From assembly GCA_903813345.2 (NCBI GenBank), contig CAIIXF020000012.1, positions 1,841,318-1,901,317 of the forward strand: a DNA stretch of 60,000 bases, given 5' to 3'. Position numbers and translations under genes: made by a program. The stretch comes from Owenia fusiformis. Lineage: Eukaryota; Annelida; Polychaeta; Sabellida; Oweniidae. Below are positions 36,501-49,100 of the stretch, one piece after another. Below the pieces are notes generated by a model. The model did not search any database and had not been told where the DNA came from. It saw only the letters and a program-made list of their open reading frames with translations. How positions within the stretch are numbered: the first letter of the stretch is position 1; each line of letters opens with the position of its first letter.

Positions 36501-39500
36501 TTTGGAAGATGATGCGCTTTAATTCAAAATCAATCAATACAGTTGATGCCGTTTTCCACGCAGTGTATTGGAAGATTTTGCGTTTGAATTCCAGATCTAA
36601 CAATTTAATTTGTTTTCATGTAGAGATTTGAAATATCATAGTTTTGAATTACAGATCTTACACTTGGTGTTTCTGCTTCTCTACGCTGTTGTGTGGTACA
36701 AGATGCCGGCTGTGGTTCTCTGGAGCATCTTCTATGTACAGTTTTTCATCCTCATATTACTCGTTTTTGATAATGTAATCAAGGTATTTATCATGAATAA
36801 CTATCCTTTAAGGTCGGGATCTGTTTTTTAACAAGATCTCCATTATGAAACCAAAGCTAACGGCGACCTTTAACATAGGTTCCATTTATGTGTTTTTGAA
36901 TTACATGGCATATGGTACAAAATGTTTCTTCGAATGTCTCCCCACATTCAAGTATGATGTTCCACGAAAGCAATTGTTTTAAATCATCCCAAATTGTTGA
37001 GGTAACTGTTCAATAGCAGTGGATATAGAATGTATACAAACTCGTAAACAAATTTATAGAATCTCAGATTTGCAATCATGTTTTTGTCAATAGATGTATC
37101 TTGTCATGTAATGACAATCATATTATAAATATAGGCAAATACAGCAAACTATGCATTTTTATACTAAACGCTTCACTGTTTTGATTACAATGTAGTGTGT
37201 AGCCCATGGTAGGATGTACCTGGTATGGACCAACCTTCTAGACGTATCACTGCTATTGGTATCCCTGTGTAGCTACATCTACGTAGGGGCGACAGATGAT
37301 ACGTTGGCATTGAGAATGTGGGCAAAGACTGTCGTCTTCGCGGCCATACTGTTGAAGTATTTAGCAGTTGTTAGGTATATTTGAATGCTATGCTCTTTGT
37401 ATAATGCCATTATCATGTCTGTTTTTCGTTTATATTTTAATCTTGATGACAAACTTACTGAAAATTACAAAACTGTGAGATCACAAAATATAACAAGGAT
37501 ATGTATCGATATGGTGAACTGAATTCAGTAGGTGTCTGGTTTAAGAGAAACGCGCGTTCAAAATGTTCACCATATCGATACCACTAATTTACATTAACAT
37601 TATGGAGAAATATAAAATAATTGTGTTATCTGTAATTTTAGTGAAATCCAAACACTACAGCATTTCCTCTTACGGAGGCAAAGACTGGATACGGAAAAAC
37701 CGGATAACAATGTTCATTGAAAATATATAACAATATTATTTTGGAAAAAGCGATCTAGTATTGATGATAGATTATGATATTACATGTGTATTACAGATTT
37801 TCAATGGTCAAACTTGACATGTTACTATAATGTAGAACTTTAAATGAACTCAATATGTAATGTTTGTGGTGATGAAGAACAATACACACATTGGATTTGA
37901 AACATTTCAGCCCACCTGCGTTTCTTTGGTTGTGGCTGAGAGAAATGATACTTCCAGTTAGTGTTCTAACGTCTCTAATTGCTATAATAGCCTTCGTGTG
38001 GGCAGTGCTCGGAATGGAGTTGTATGGGCGTAAGTAGTCACTTATTAAAATATCATTCTTCAATGAAACAGTGTTAATAACTAAGGTTGAAATATGATGT
38101 CACACATAGTCCATTGCCAAAAAGGCAACCCGTTTTCCAATTGCCAATATTAAAAAGAGATTGCCATTAGCAGTCATTCAGCTGTGAGTTTCGAACTCTG
38201 CAATTAAGTAATGGTCTGACTCATATAGGTCACCATCTTTTACTGAATGTGTTGACTGCCTTTCCCATTGCGGAAATGCGAGCTGCTTTTTCGTATTCTT
38301 TGCTTAGTGTATTCATATTTCACTGACACTAGTATTTATTTTTCAGATTTAGGCGAGCCATCCGACTTTAAAGCTTTGTGTGGTTATGGGTTTGGCGACC
38401 TCAGATGTGCCCTACTGACAATATTCCAGGTACATGTTTACATTTTGTCTGATATTAACTACTTTCCAAAAACGTTTAGATTTTGCATTGCAATTATTGT
38501 AATATTCAACTGTTTCTGGAGGCTGGAATGCACCTTTTATCCAGACTCTGTAGCCATGTTCTCTAATTTGTTCCGAGCTTTGGCAATCGGCAATTTGAAT
38601 GGCGATTATTTTACGAGAGAAACAATGTATCTTAATTAATTGGTTCAATGGAGTTTGTTTTCCTCATAACTGGTATTCATGAACTCCTCGATATTTTCTT
38701 TTTTTGCTGTGTTCAGTAACAATTCGTGGTCTTTTCCAATCTGGCTAGTTTGTATACATATCTGTTACACATTTTGCAATCCAGCTTGTGATTGGTTCAA
38801 TATGGCACCGATTGATGAACAGAGTGATAGCCGCGACGTCCTATTGGTCAGCCCTGTATTTCGTCAGCTTCTACACTCTCATGCAACTTCTCGTTCTCAA
38901 CGTTGTTGTAGCAATCATCGTGGAATTAACTGCTATCATACAGGCAGTGCAGGTTAATCATTTTGATTACTTAGCAAGAGCTGATTCAAGAACTGATTAA
39001 TGAAATTGAGATCCTACAGTTCCAATCTGGCATGCCTGTATTATCGGTTCACTCATAATTCGACTGTACTATCAGCATGTTGCTAAATTGATCTGATGAA
39101 CAAATCATCAGATAATCTACAGCGGATGAAATAAAAGCACAATATCGAAATGACGAAAGAGCATTAAAAACTCAATGATGTACAAACGGTCAAATGAAAA
39201 ACAGCCCTTTATATGCTTTCTAATTTACCCTTCGAACTTTTTGCATTGATGCCTGCATGTTTATCAATATATAGCCAACATCTATAACCTTGTTACATCT
39301 CATAAACTTGGATCATGAATATCTAACTGTGTACTAATGTCCTTATATTCCAGACTCCAACTTCCAATAAGGTGTCACCAAGTTCATTAATGGGGTCACC
39401 AACACACAATCTTAACAGAGCAGTAGGGACAACAATAAAGGTACAATTGATGTGAATCAAATATTACAGTAACATTAAAGGCCCACTTTGGGAATTTTTA

Positions 39501-40548
39501 ACATTTTTGGGCAAAATAAAGACTTACATTTAAATGTCATAGTATGTCTAATGTATTGATAAGAACCTTATCTTTCATTTGACACCAACAACAGCTCAAA
39601 TGGACCACATCAAAGCTTACAATAAATTTTCAAAAAATATTCATATCTGTCAAGCTTTATATATCAAGTTTTTATCAATGTCATTGAAAGATGGCGAAGT
39701 GTTTGTATTACATGATACATCCATTTTTATAGAAGCGTCGCCATCTTTTCAACCAAGAGCAATTTAAAACATGCAATTTGTTTTACATGTGCATGCATGT
39801 CTAATGATCTCTGAACTACAAATGCTTTTTTCTATGTGAGTTATTTCTTGGTTCAATATTAAAGTAAATCAAACTTTGTTTCATATTTGAGCAAGTGTGT
39901 GAGTAACATGTTTCAATGATTGTTCTTTTTATTTTTTCTTCTTCTAAATTAAGTATAGTGGGCCGTTAAGTGCATCGTCACATCATATATTCGATATCAT
40001 CTCAAAACAATATTTACGATAGACGTATTAACGATGTACGTATGCTAGTGTTACCTATCTGTATTCTGTTTTACTTAATGAGGAGTATTTTCAATACATC
40101 ACAAAATGTGGTTTAAATTGACGTTGTAGGTGCTACAGCCAATTTGTCCAGTGCCAGATGTTATGAATATTGTAAAGAATCAAAGGAGCTGCAAACGAAT
40201 ATCTACTGAGACAAGTTTTATAGACAATGAATACAATGATGAATCGACCATGGATGGCAGTGAAAAAGGTAGTGTTGATTATGTAAAAAGGTCACGTTTT
40301 AAAATGTACGCATGACGACCATCTTAATTTTGTTTTGTTTTAGTTCTCAAATAATTCAGGACATTTAATATTTCACCCTTTTCGTTCACTGTAAACTTTG
40401 AATTTGCGTTTCAGTTGAGGCTAAGCAAAACGACTTGAGTGATTGGAGACGTCAGATATCTGGTGAGATGACATTACTAGATGCCAATGAGCTTATTAAG
40501 CTCTCGCAGATGGCTAAGTGTGCGCAAAGGTTAAAGCACCAAACCTAG
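30538..40548 (+). CDS. Divergent two-pore channel (TPC) family cation channel
   Basis: Exons: 30538-30585, 31804-31846, 32139-32322, 32631-32728, 33056-33127, 33453-33583, 33885-33974, 34346-34434, 34861-34926, 35084-35184, 35456-35522, 35659-35757, 36217-36318, 36655-36783, 37196-37374, 37911-38029, 38347-38429, 38785-38952, 39354-39440, 40130-40268, 40415-40548 (TAG). They total about 742 residues, usual for TPCs. The order is N-terminal AAFVKDA-DMDLPIYG, six TM segments with an RLLRP S4 motif, pore helix and filter (LLTTSNYPR then VPAY), linker with a degenerate EF-hand (ILDPEGTGVM), six TM segments with a second pore (CALLTIFQLVIGSIWH), and YFVSFYTLMQLLVLNVVVA as S6. TPCs conduct Na+ or Ca2+ across endolysosomal or vacuolar membranes. 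Filters and IIS4 are atypical (see findings). All phases agree except exon 2 to exon 3 (phase 1 into phase 2), so a microexon or mis-set border lies at 31,847-32,138. The first exon is the least certain. Confidence 0.8.
30644..31604. mobile_element. Fold-back element of about 960 bp in intron 1 of the channel gene
   Basis: Ends gggtgtctcaacaag and ...tttttgagacaccc are inverted and flanked by TA (tata left, tgta right). Inner arms also pair, for example gatatttttgcatggtcat with its complement near 31,520, and the block ending at about 30,935 with one at about 31,345. No intact transposase is seen. Confidence 0.8.
35886..36099. mobile_element. 214-bp MITE in the channel gene
   Basis: Left end cagggtgtcaaataaatgtg and right end ...catattaatttgacaccctg are inverted. 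The end resembles the element at 30,644 (agggtgtc...), so they may be related. It lies in the intron between exons 35659-35757 and 36217-36318. Confidence 0.75.
37503..37582. repeat. 80-bp palindrome in the channel gene
   Basis: gtatcgatatggtgaac at about 37,503 pairs with gttcaccatatcgatac at 37,565-37,581, around a spacer of about 45 bp. It is intronic. Confidence 0.75.
39475..39969. mobile_element. Putative TTAA-flanked MITE in the channel gene
   Basis: TTAA-aggcccacttt at 39,475 and tatagtgggccg-TTAA at 39,969 form short inverted ends between TTAA sites, as in piggyBac-type MITEs. The ends match over only about 10 bp, so this is moderate. A similar ttaatgggccactt phrase occurs at 54,021. 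Confidence 0.5.
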
Positions 40549-41106
40549 ACCAATAATTATTAGATGCCAATGAGCTTATTAAGCTCTCGCAGATGGCTAA
40601 GTGTGCGCAAAGGTTAAAGCACCAAACCTAGACCAACAATTATTAGATGCCAATGAGCTTATTAAGCTCTCGCAGATGGCTAAGTGTGCGCAAAGGTTAA
40701 AGCACCAAACCTAGACCAACAATTATTAGATGCCAATGAGCTTATTAAGCTCTCGCAGATGGCTAAGTGTGCGCAAAGGTTAAAGCACCAAACATAGACC
40801 AATAATTATTAGATGCCAATGAGCTTATTAAGCTCTCGCAGATGGGTAAGTGTGCGCAAAGGTTAAAGCACCAAACCTAGACCAACAATTATTAGATGCC
40901 AATGAGCTTATTAAGCTCTCGCAGATGGCTAAGTGTGCGCAAAGGTTAAAGCACCAAACCTAGACCAACAATTATTAGATGCCAATGAGCTTATTAAGCT
41001 CTCGCAGATGGCTAAGTGTGCGCAAAGGTTAAAGCACCAAACCTAGACCAACAATTATTAGATGCCAATGAGCTTATTAAGCTCTCGCAGACCTAGACCA
41101 ACAAAT
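40475..41106 (+). repeat. 83-bp minisatellite overlapping the terminal coding exon of the channel gene
   Basis: The phrase atgccaatgagcttattaag starts at 40,481, 40,564, 40,647, 40,730, 40,813, 40,896, 40,979 and 41,062, an exact 83-bp period with almost no sequence differences. The first unit codes for the last 23 or so residues plus the stop codon (TAG 40546-40548) of the channel. The others lie in the 3' UTR. The last unit is partial. Confidence 0.95.
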
Positions 41107-41109
41107 AAA
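41104..41109 (+). promoter_or_regulatory. Possible polyadenylation signal of the channel gene
   Basis: AATAAA directly after the 83-bp array. It is the first such motif downstream of the stop codon, which would place the whole array in the 3' UTR. Confidence 0.5.
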
Positions 41110-42560
41110 AAACACATGGGTGAATAGAAATTAAAAAGAATACAACGAGTATGTTGTCTAATTCGTTGAATATTTCTGTTCAATTCTGGAAATATTTCCA
41201 TGTCTCCAGTTAACTATAACCATCAAGGGATTCATGATTTATTGAACATTTGTCCGAATTCCGACTATTCTTGGCAACCAATTAAAATATTTATTGCTCC
41301 ACTCAATGCATGTTGCTTTTATAGTTACAATTATTTTCAATATAGAGCAATCATTAATGTCTTTTTGAGTTAGATATCTTTTAACATGCAGTGTACATTG
41401 TTTTAGAGACCACATTTCATATATTGAGGAATTTCAGCAAGATGAGAAAGTTCAGTCACTGGCTTTGACATTTTAAATACCTTAAATATTCAAAGAGATG
41501 TCGTGACTCGTGATTGTTTTGTCAAAATGCTATATAGCATTTTCAAGGATATGCACTTTATTGTTTTTTCATATTATTTATTATTCTCATATATGAAATA
41601 TTTACATTCGCTAAATCATTTTCCATTCGGTAAAAGCGTTTATATGTTTGTTACAGTTTTCAAAATAGACAATCACTTAATACTTTGTGCATTAAATTAC
41701 ATATTTCATTCGCTGAATGATATGTTTTTTTCGTAATTTTGTAACACATTATATGCACAATATTGAATTTCTATTTGAACCCTACCGAAATAAGTTTGCC
41801 TATATTTACCAAATGGTATATTTTTCTATGACAAAGTTAATGCATTTTACCGAAAGCTAATTTGCTATTTACCGAATGCAATGAGGTAATATTCGATAAC
41901 TTTCGTTGTTGTTCGATATTTTGTCACGTGACATCGAGATTTGCAAAATGGCCGCGCACCTATTCTACATCTTTCAAATATATCACGTGACTGAAAGTCT
42001 CGTAAAGAATCAAAAAATAACGAAATTTATCGAATATGGCATTCGGTATTTACCGAATATAAATAATTTAAATACCGAATGTACAAATAATTAATTGAAT
42101 TATACGTGCTTTTAGGAAAACAAATTGATTCGCTGCATCACACAAATACATGTATAAATATCAAATGTAAATGCCAACACAAAGAACAAGTGAAACTATT
42201 TAGGAAATATAAATTGTATAGATTATTACATTCGATAAAATAAAAAAATAGAGAGATAAATAGAAAAAATCGATAGATTGGGTAAAGGTTTGGTAAATTG
42301 TTTGTTTTATTTGGTATTTATGGAATATTGAATGTACCGAATAAAGAAGCAGTTTTAACACCATAAACGTCATTGAATATTTAAATGTCAAAGTGATTTC
42401 GTGTTTGAAGTCTACATCATTAAAATTACATCTAGATATGTGGTTTTAAAAAGTATTTACTTTTATATTAGCATACTATTACGAGGATAGAATGGACCTG
42501 TTAAATTGTTTTAGAATTAAAGATGTCGCCAGAAAAAGGTAAGCCTACATGTATCTACAC
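41110..42560. other. Intergenic DNA with recurrent ttcggta/taccgaa motifs
   Basis: No gene is seen. From about 41,620 to 42,340 the 7-mer taccgaa or its complement recurs at irregular spacing, including the palindrome attcggtatttaccgaat near 42,040. It may be a decayed element. Confidence 0.45.
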
Positions 42561-42563
42561 TTA

Positions 42564-43037
42564 TGGCCTAGTCACATAGCCCGGCCGATGTCCGGCATCG
42601 GTAGAGCTCGGTGGATTTTTTTGGTGCCACCGAGCTCTCCTCATCGGAAGCAGAGCTCGGTGACGTGAACGGACTCCGTCCGGACATCTTCAGGTACTAT
42701 ACTTTCAAAGGCTCTGTCCCACATCGGCCGGAGCTCGGTCGGAGCTCGGCCGGTGTCCGTTAAAAAAACCTCGTCCTCTGGTTGTCTCAGATGCACGGGA
42801 CACCGACCGATACTCGGCCGTGCACCGGCCGACGTGTGTTCTGATGTGGTTACGATGGGGCTGCGATGAGGGAACTCGGTGAGAGCCCGGTGAAATTTAA
42901 CTCCGAAGTTAAAATTTCACCGAGCTGCCACCGATGCGGTTTTAAGCAACAAACGCCACGGATGTCCGGCGGAGTTCGGTGAAAATTGCATCGCTGGCTC
43001 ATCGGAACCTCATCGGCCGGGCTATGTGACTAGGCCA
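42564..43037. mobile_element. GC-rich 474-bp MITE with TTA target duplication (PIF/Harbinger-like)
   Basis: The left end tggcctagtcacatagcccg is mirrored by the right end ...gggctatgtgactaggcca, and TTA flanks both sides (42561-42563, 43038-43040). A TTA/TWA duplication is typical of PIF/Harbinger. The interior is far richer in G+C than its surroundings and full of gagctcgg and catcgg phrases. Confidence 0.85.
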
Positions 43038-43138
43038 TTAGACTTGCTATGTTTGAAGTAATCTCAGTTTTCTACTTCTCTTTTTGTTGACTAGCAATGT
43101 AAATCAATAATGATAGTTTTATTCAAAATCGAAGTGCA

Positions 43139-46100
43139 TTACTGAGAACATTTTGAAATGCATTCCCGACCGGCGGATCCAGCCTTTCTAAACCAGCATT
43201 TATTGCCACTTCCACATTTGGCAATCCATTTCTGAATCTCAACGTCTTCGACGGGTTTCCCGAGACATTTTGCCATACAGTTGACAAGATCATCGGTAGC
43301 AGCGACTGTAAAATTGACAACAAATTATGACGGGAATCTAGGCTGATATAAAGGTGGCTGGGGGCAGTGGTAGAAAGAGGAGATTTGTAAAACATATTAA
43401 TAAAACTTTCAAACATAGATTGGCAAGGTGTTTCCAATTCTAGCCAATATAATTCATATAATTGCATTGCATTATATAACCAACAACCCATCATTCTAAT
43501 GCACCCCATGCTATTCTGAGATTCTAGTAAAACTAATGAAATCGATAATTAAGCTGATCAATTTCACATTTGAGTTAAATTCTATCAGAGAGAATAACAA
43601 CCCAAGTTCTCTATTTAGGTCATTTGACAATGGCAAATGTGTCATGAATTATATTTTAGGATTTCCAGTGATTTTCAGTGATTTTTGAAGGATATCGTTT
43701 TTATTCTTGAGTGTATATTGATATTCAGTACTACTACTGAGCTAGTATTTGAACATGGTAGAAAAACACGCGGCTTAGTATAGCGCAAGCCCAAAGTACT
43801 AACACCATTGATTATGTTTTTCACTATATCAACCTTTGGCGGATTCATAGACAAAGGGGGCTTGAAAAAATCTTCCGCGCATGGAGTTTTGGAAAATCAC
43901 GGCCAATAATGGCCTTTAATGCCAAAAAGGCCCATAAATAGCCAAAAATGCCATTTATTGGGCTCATTTGGGCCAAAAATGTGTTGGTGCCAAAAATGTT
44001 TTGGTGCCTAAAATGTATTTGGGGCACACCTTAAGGGGCAGGGCAGGCCTCATGCCCCCCCCCCCCCTTGGATCTGATCTGTCACTGTAAATCATGTTAC
44101 ATTAGATTTATCTATACATAAAATGTGTACTTTGACAATCTGGGTTGATGCCATCCCATTTTCCATTGTCGCGACACTCTCTTGTGTAAGTCCCGGAAGC
44201 TCTGATGGGATATCCAGTATAGCCGGGGTAGCAAGAGAACCTTACTATACTCCCGACTGCTCGACTTGTACCTCTTCTATGGGCGTTTTTTGGTGTAACG
44301 AGAGCATCGCAAGATGTCACATTCAATGTTTCTAAAATTGTAATTTAATGATAAGACATTATTTTCTAAAACTAACAGGCTTAGTACATGTATTATCCAA
44401 AACAACAACGTGTAAATATAAAAAAAATAATACAGTTATAAATTATAGAAGTATAATTTGTCTTCCGATGACGTTTATTTTTATTCACAACTATATCTTT
44501 TTAAGGGAGCATATCAAAATATTGATAACGGAAAATTTAACTGTGCTTGAACAGTTAATTATCTGTGACCCCTCTCCATCCCCCACATAACAGTGCTTGA
44601 GAAATGTTGAGATGCGTCATTGCGTTTAACTCAAACTATATCTAACATTATATGCAAAAAGTCAATTTTTCATAATTATACCAATCGGTATTTCCAGTTG
44701 CATAATATTATCTCACTGTAGAATCCTGAGTTCATATTCAAAAATGATTAAGTCAATCTTTGACATATAGTGAACCTTTACTTTGGTATAATGGCAAGGG
44801 TATACATTGTAACCAGTCATTTCCTTCTTGTAAATCTAACGTTATCAAAATACACGTTTACTGTACTTACCATATTCACAAATATATCCGTACTTATTCG
44901 AACATCGACCATCGTTTTCCTTTGGGTCGTAATATCCAACGGATGGTTGAGCGAAATATGCATACGCACACCAAGAGTTTTCAATCGAATCATTAAACTT
45001 AGGGTCAACTAAAAACATGAAACAATAGCACTTGATTAAGCAATTAGTTAATCATAAATCATGTAATTGAGCAGGAGAATATGGCAAACAGCAGAAAAAT
45101 TTGCAAGAAGCCAAGATATTCAAGCTTGAGTTTTTCAAGACCTAAATCACGGTGTGGTACTTAAACGGCGTGGCAACAACGACATCCTCACGTTATTCTA
45201 TAATTATTTTTTGTCAAAATGTCAAGAAATACATCATCCAGAAATTCAAAATTAATTGAAAAGCACTGGAGTAAAAAACAAATGACGCCTTGGTTAATTT
45301 TTGAAAATCTAACGCAGTTTATGCTTTAATAATACACAAAGAGGTCTTGTATAGAACTTCATTGATTGTGCAACATTTTCCACGGGTTTTGTCCCCTTTT
45401 CATTAATTCTCATAGTTTTCGTGAAATTAATGTTTACATTCAATTGTGGATGTCCACTTATAAATGAATTTCATGATTGTTTTTTATCGTTGTGCAATTA
45501 GAACAAGGTAACAGTGAGAGAAATGTTTTTACCGTTTATCCAGTACTTGTAATTTGATCTATGACCATAATCCATGTGATGTCGTATGAGACCAAGCGTG
45601 TCTGCATTAATTATTGTTGCCAATTTCCATTTCCTACTCCCACAGGCTTCTTTAGCATTTTGGAACGTCGTCTGCTGATCGTCATGGAATTCATAGCACT
45701 TGGAACCAAGTGTCTCCTTTTTGTAAGCAGTCGATGGACATAATGTTTGATCCATGTCTGCAACTGGGATAGCACAATTAACTAAACCATAGAGGTATAC
45801 AACAAAATGTGCTACAATAGGAAGAGAAAAACATATAATACAAATACTGGATGATCAGAAGCTGGATATGGCAGAATACCTACTCGAGATATGAATATTG
45901 GGCGAGGCGACAGCCGAGTCCAGTATATATTTTTTCGAAAAAAGTTTCGTTTTTTAAAAAGGTAGGTCAACATCGGTCAAATCGAGGTCAACGTGATCTA
46001 GGGGGTGTACATTTTATGACAGTTTGTGATCAATTTTCAATTTTCTGTCACAATAATTTTTTATAATCGTAAAATCTTTTCTAGAACTGAAGTTACACAC

Positions 46101-49100
46101 TTTCAAAGATAGCAGGTAGGGGAGGGGAGAAAAATGATATCTAAAAGTTGGAAAAGGGTATCATCATAATTCTGGTACCACAATGTGCATGAGTGAACAT
46201 TTAGAAATATGCAAACTTCAAATTCATACACAGAACGGATTTCGAGGCTACTTGGGGATTGACTGTTTTATACCTTTAGAAATTCTTAACACAGTCAATA
46301 GTGGCTCGATTTTCATGAAATAAGCATTTTGGAAAGAAAATTCAATATGCTATATTACACGTGCGGTCAACGTACATGTATATCCAAACAATCTGATTGT
46401 TTTCAAATTACTGTGACGCACTTTGTTTCGTTCCACGGGATTTGTGTTCCTATACAACCTCCGCAAAAATGGCTGACCCAATGCAGGATTAACAAATAAA
46501 ATCACTTCAAGGTTTTAGAGATATATTGTCTATAATAGCAAATATTTTGCTTTATTTTTGCATTCTATCCTTGAGATAAGAGTCTCAGAGATATATAGGC
46601 AAATCAATTTTGGAATGAACACACTATTTAGTTTGAAACTGAATAATTTATTTATTAGTGCTAAGACAGTAGTAGTAGTATAATCAAACAGTGTTTAAGA
46701 TGGTCTAGATCTTTAGGGCTTTCTGTCAACATGACGTCACTCTTCTACTTAAACAAATACACACGGCATTAACATGCAAATATAACCTTATGCCATTAAA
46801 TTGTTACAAAACCCAAACGCCGAACGCCAGACGTCGGACTCTAAACGCCGTCACTAAAATGGACACTAACCTGTTGCAAACTTTTATGAACGTCTAAAAA
46901 TTGGTAATCAAGTCCTTCGAAACTTTATATTTCATTGTGGGAAGTATTTGCACGAAATAACGACTGATAAAAGACATAATCTGGATGACATAATCTAATA
47001 ATGGAGATCTGTTTCGCGTAATGAGAACTCGCTTTGTGTTCCCGAGAGGAGGTGTTATCTTAATATTTAACTTACCACATACTGGTTCGTTCCCCGACCA
47101 GGTATAGCTGTATTCCACTCCTGGCCAAGTGTATGCCCAATTGCCATATTCGGTCCCTTTTCTTATACACCTCCTTGTTTGTTCTCCCGCTAATGAAAAG
47201 CCCTTTTTGCATGAATAAGATATAGATCCGTTCCAGTTATTCGATTGCTCAGAGGTGAGTATCTGACCATTAGAGGGTGTCGAAGGCAATTTACATGTAG
47301 CTAGAAATCAAAGGAGAAATGTGAAATTAGAAGTTTTACAAATGGCCACTCAATGTTGCCCGTTTATCATATATAAGTCTCCAAGAAGCAGAATCAAGAT
47401 GAAAGACAACAGCTGTAGTACTTTGATCTTTGTTCATCACTACATTCAAGAAATCGATTGATTATTGCTTACCCTCGCATACATAGAGGTTATTTAATCG
47501 GAGGGATGGAATATGAATTTTATTTTGAGGGAGAATATGATATTGACCAAGGACAATATCATATTGACCAAGGGCGACAGTTCGAGTGTCAATAATGTGA
47601 TATATTTTCCAAGGTCTAGAGTCCATTTCACTGCTTCAGTTCGTCAGTAGAACGGCAAAAATAAGAAATTTGGAGACCATTGTGCAATAATATATGGAAA
47701 AGTATATTCATAATGTACATGAATGACATTTGTATATCTTGGATTGCTTCTAGTTTGGCTTATAAAGTGTGTGGCCTCTTATATTTGGATGTTTCTCTGC
47801 CATGTTATTTTCAATAAGATTAACATGGCTGAAATTCTTCAAATTACAAGACGGCACAGGCTTATTGCACAAAAAACTAAAAAATCTGAAATATACAAAT
47901 GTCATTCATGTACATTATGAATATACTTTTCCATATATTATTGCACAATAGTCTCCCAATTTCTTATTTTTGCCGTTCTACTGACGAACTGAAGCAGTGA
48001 AATGGACTCTATATCATATTTTTCGAGGAAAAATTCATATTCCATCTCGACCATCAATAACCTATTTATTCCATAATGTTTTTCTGAAAGGATCTAGTGA
48101 GCCCTCCATTATGATCTCCCCATGAACAAAAAAAATCTGATTTTTCAAAATAAATATACTGCTTTTATTATTACTTTATATCTACACTAGTATCTTGTTG
48201 GCCTATATTCAGCACTGCATTGAACTTGCTGAACTTAATGACCTCAACCTCAGCCCATGTGGGTCCAAACGCTTAAATATTTATAGTATTATGTGACATT
48301 GTATTTCTTATGTTACACCTAAAAATGATTCATTTTGTTCATTGGGAAATCGTAATGAAAGGCGCACTAGACCCTTTGATTAGTATGTCGTCGCCCAATG
48401 ATGATGACCTAATCCAATACGGGCTTTTGGCTGATACTGGGATTTTTTAATATCAGTTATATTCCCTGTTTACTTCCCAGGGAAAAAATGTTTCAGAATT
48501 AATAAAGAATATGTACAGGGAGGTTTTTGTCACTGCGTTCCTTCCCTTGGGATAAACCCCATATCCAAAGCCTCCCATTACAAAACCGTTATTTAGTTTT
48601 TACATTCTGAGGTTCTAACTACATTCCTTCTTATTAAGTTCCAAAATTCCCAGTCTAAAAAATAAGTGTTTCATGCTTTTAAGTTTGTGAGATTTTCAGA
48701 TTTGTATATTGCTGGAGCAGATCAGTATATGTTTATCAACATTTGAAATATATAACATAATTTTGGACCTTTTAGAATTTTACATATCAGGATATCTCTG
48801 GGACTAGTTTACAGGAGTATCAAAGGTACATATAGATACATATATACAAGTAATTACATGTACCAGCATCGTCTATTCACATTTATCAAACATGCTGTAT
48901 ATTAATATGATGTACCATAATACAGAACAAAATAATGCATGGATAGATTGATGTGCATATTCACAACTACTACAGGAGAATTTGATTATATAGTAGCTTA
49001 ATAAGAGGTCAGATATGTAGGTATTTTAAAAATACATTACAGATGTTGCCATTTTGGTTGAATATATGCTTTATATAGCCGATTGAAAATGCATTTAAAA

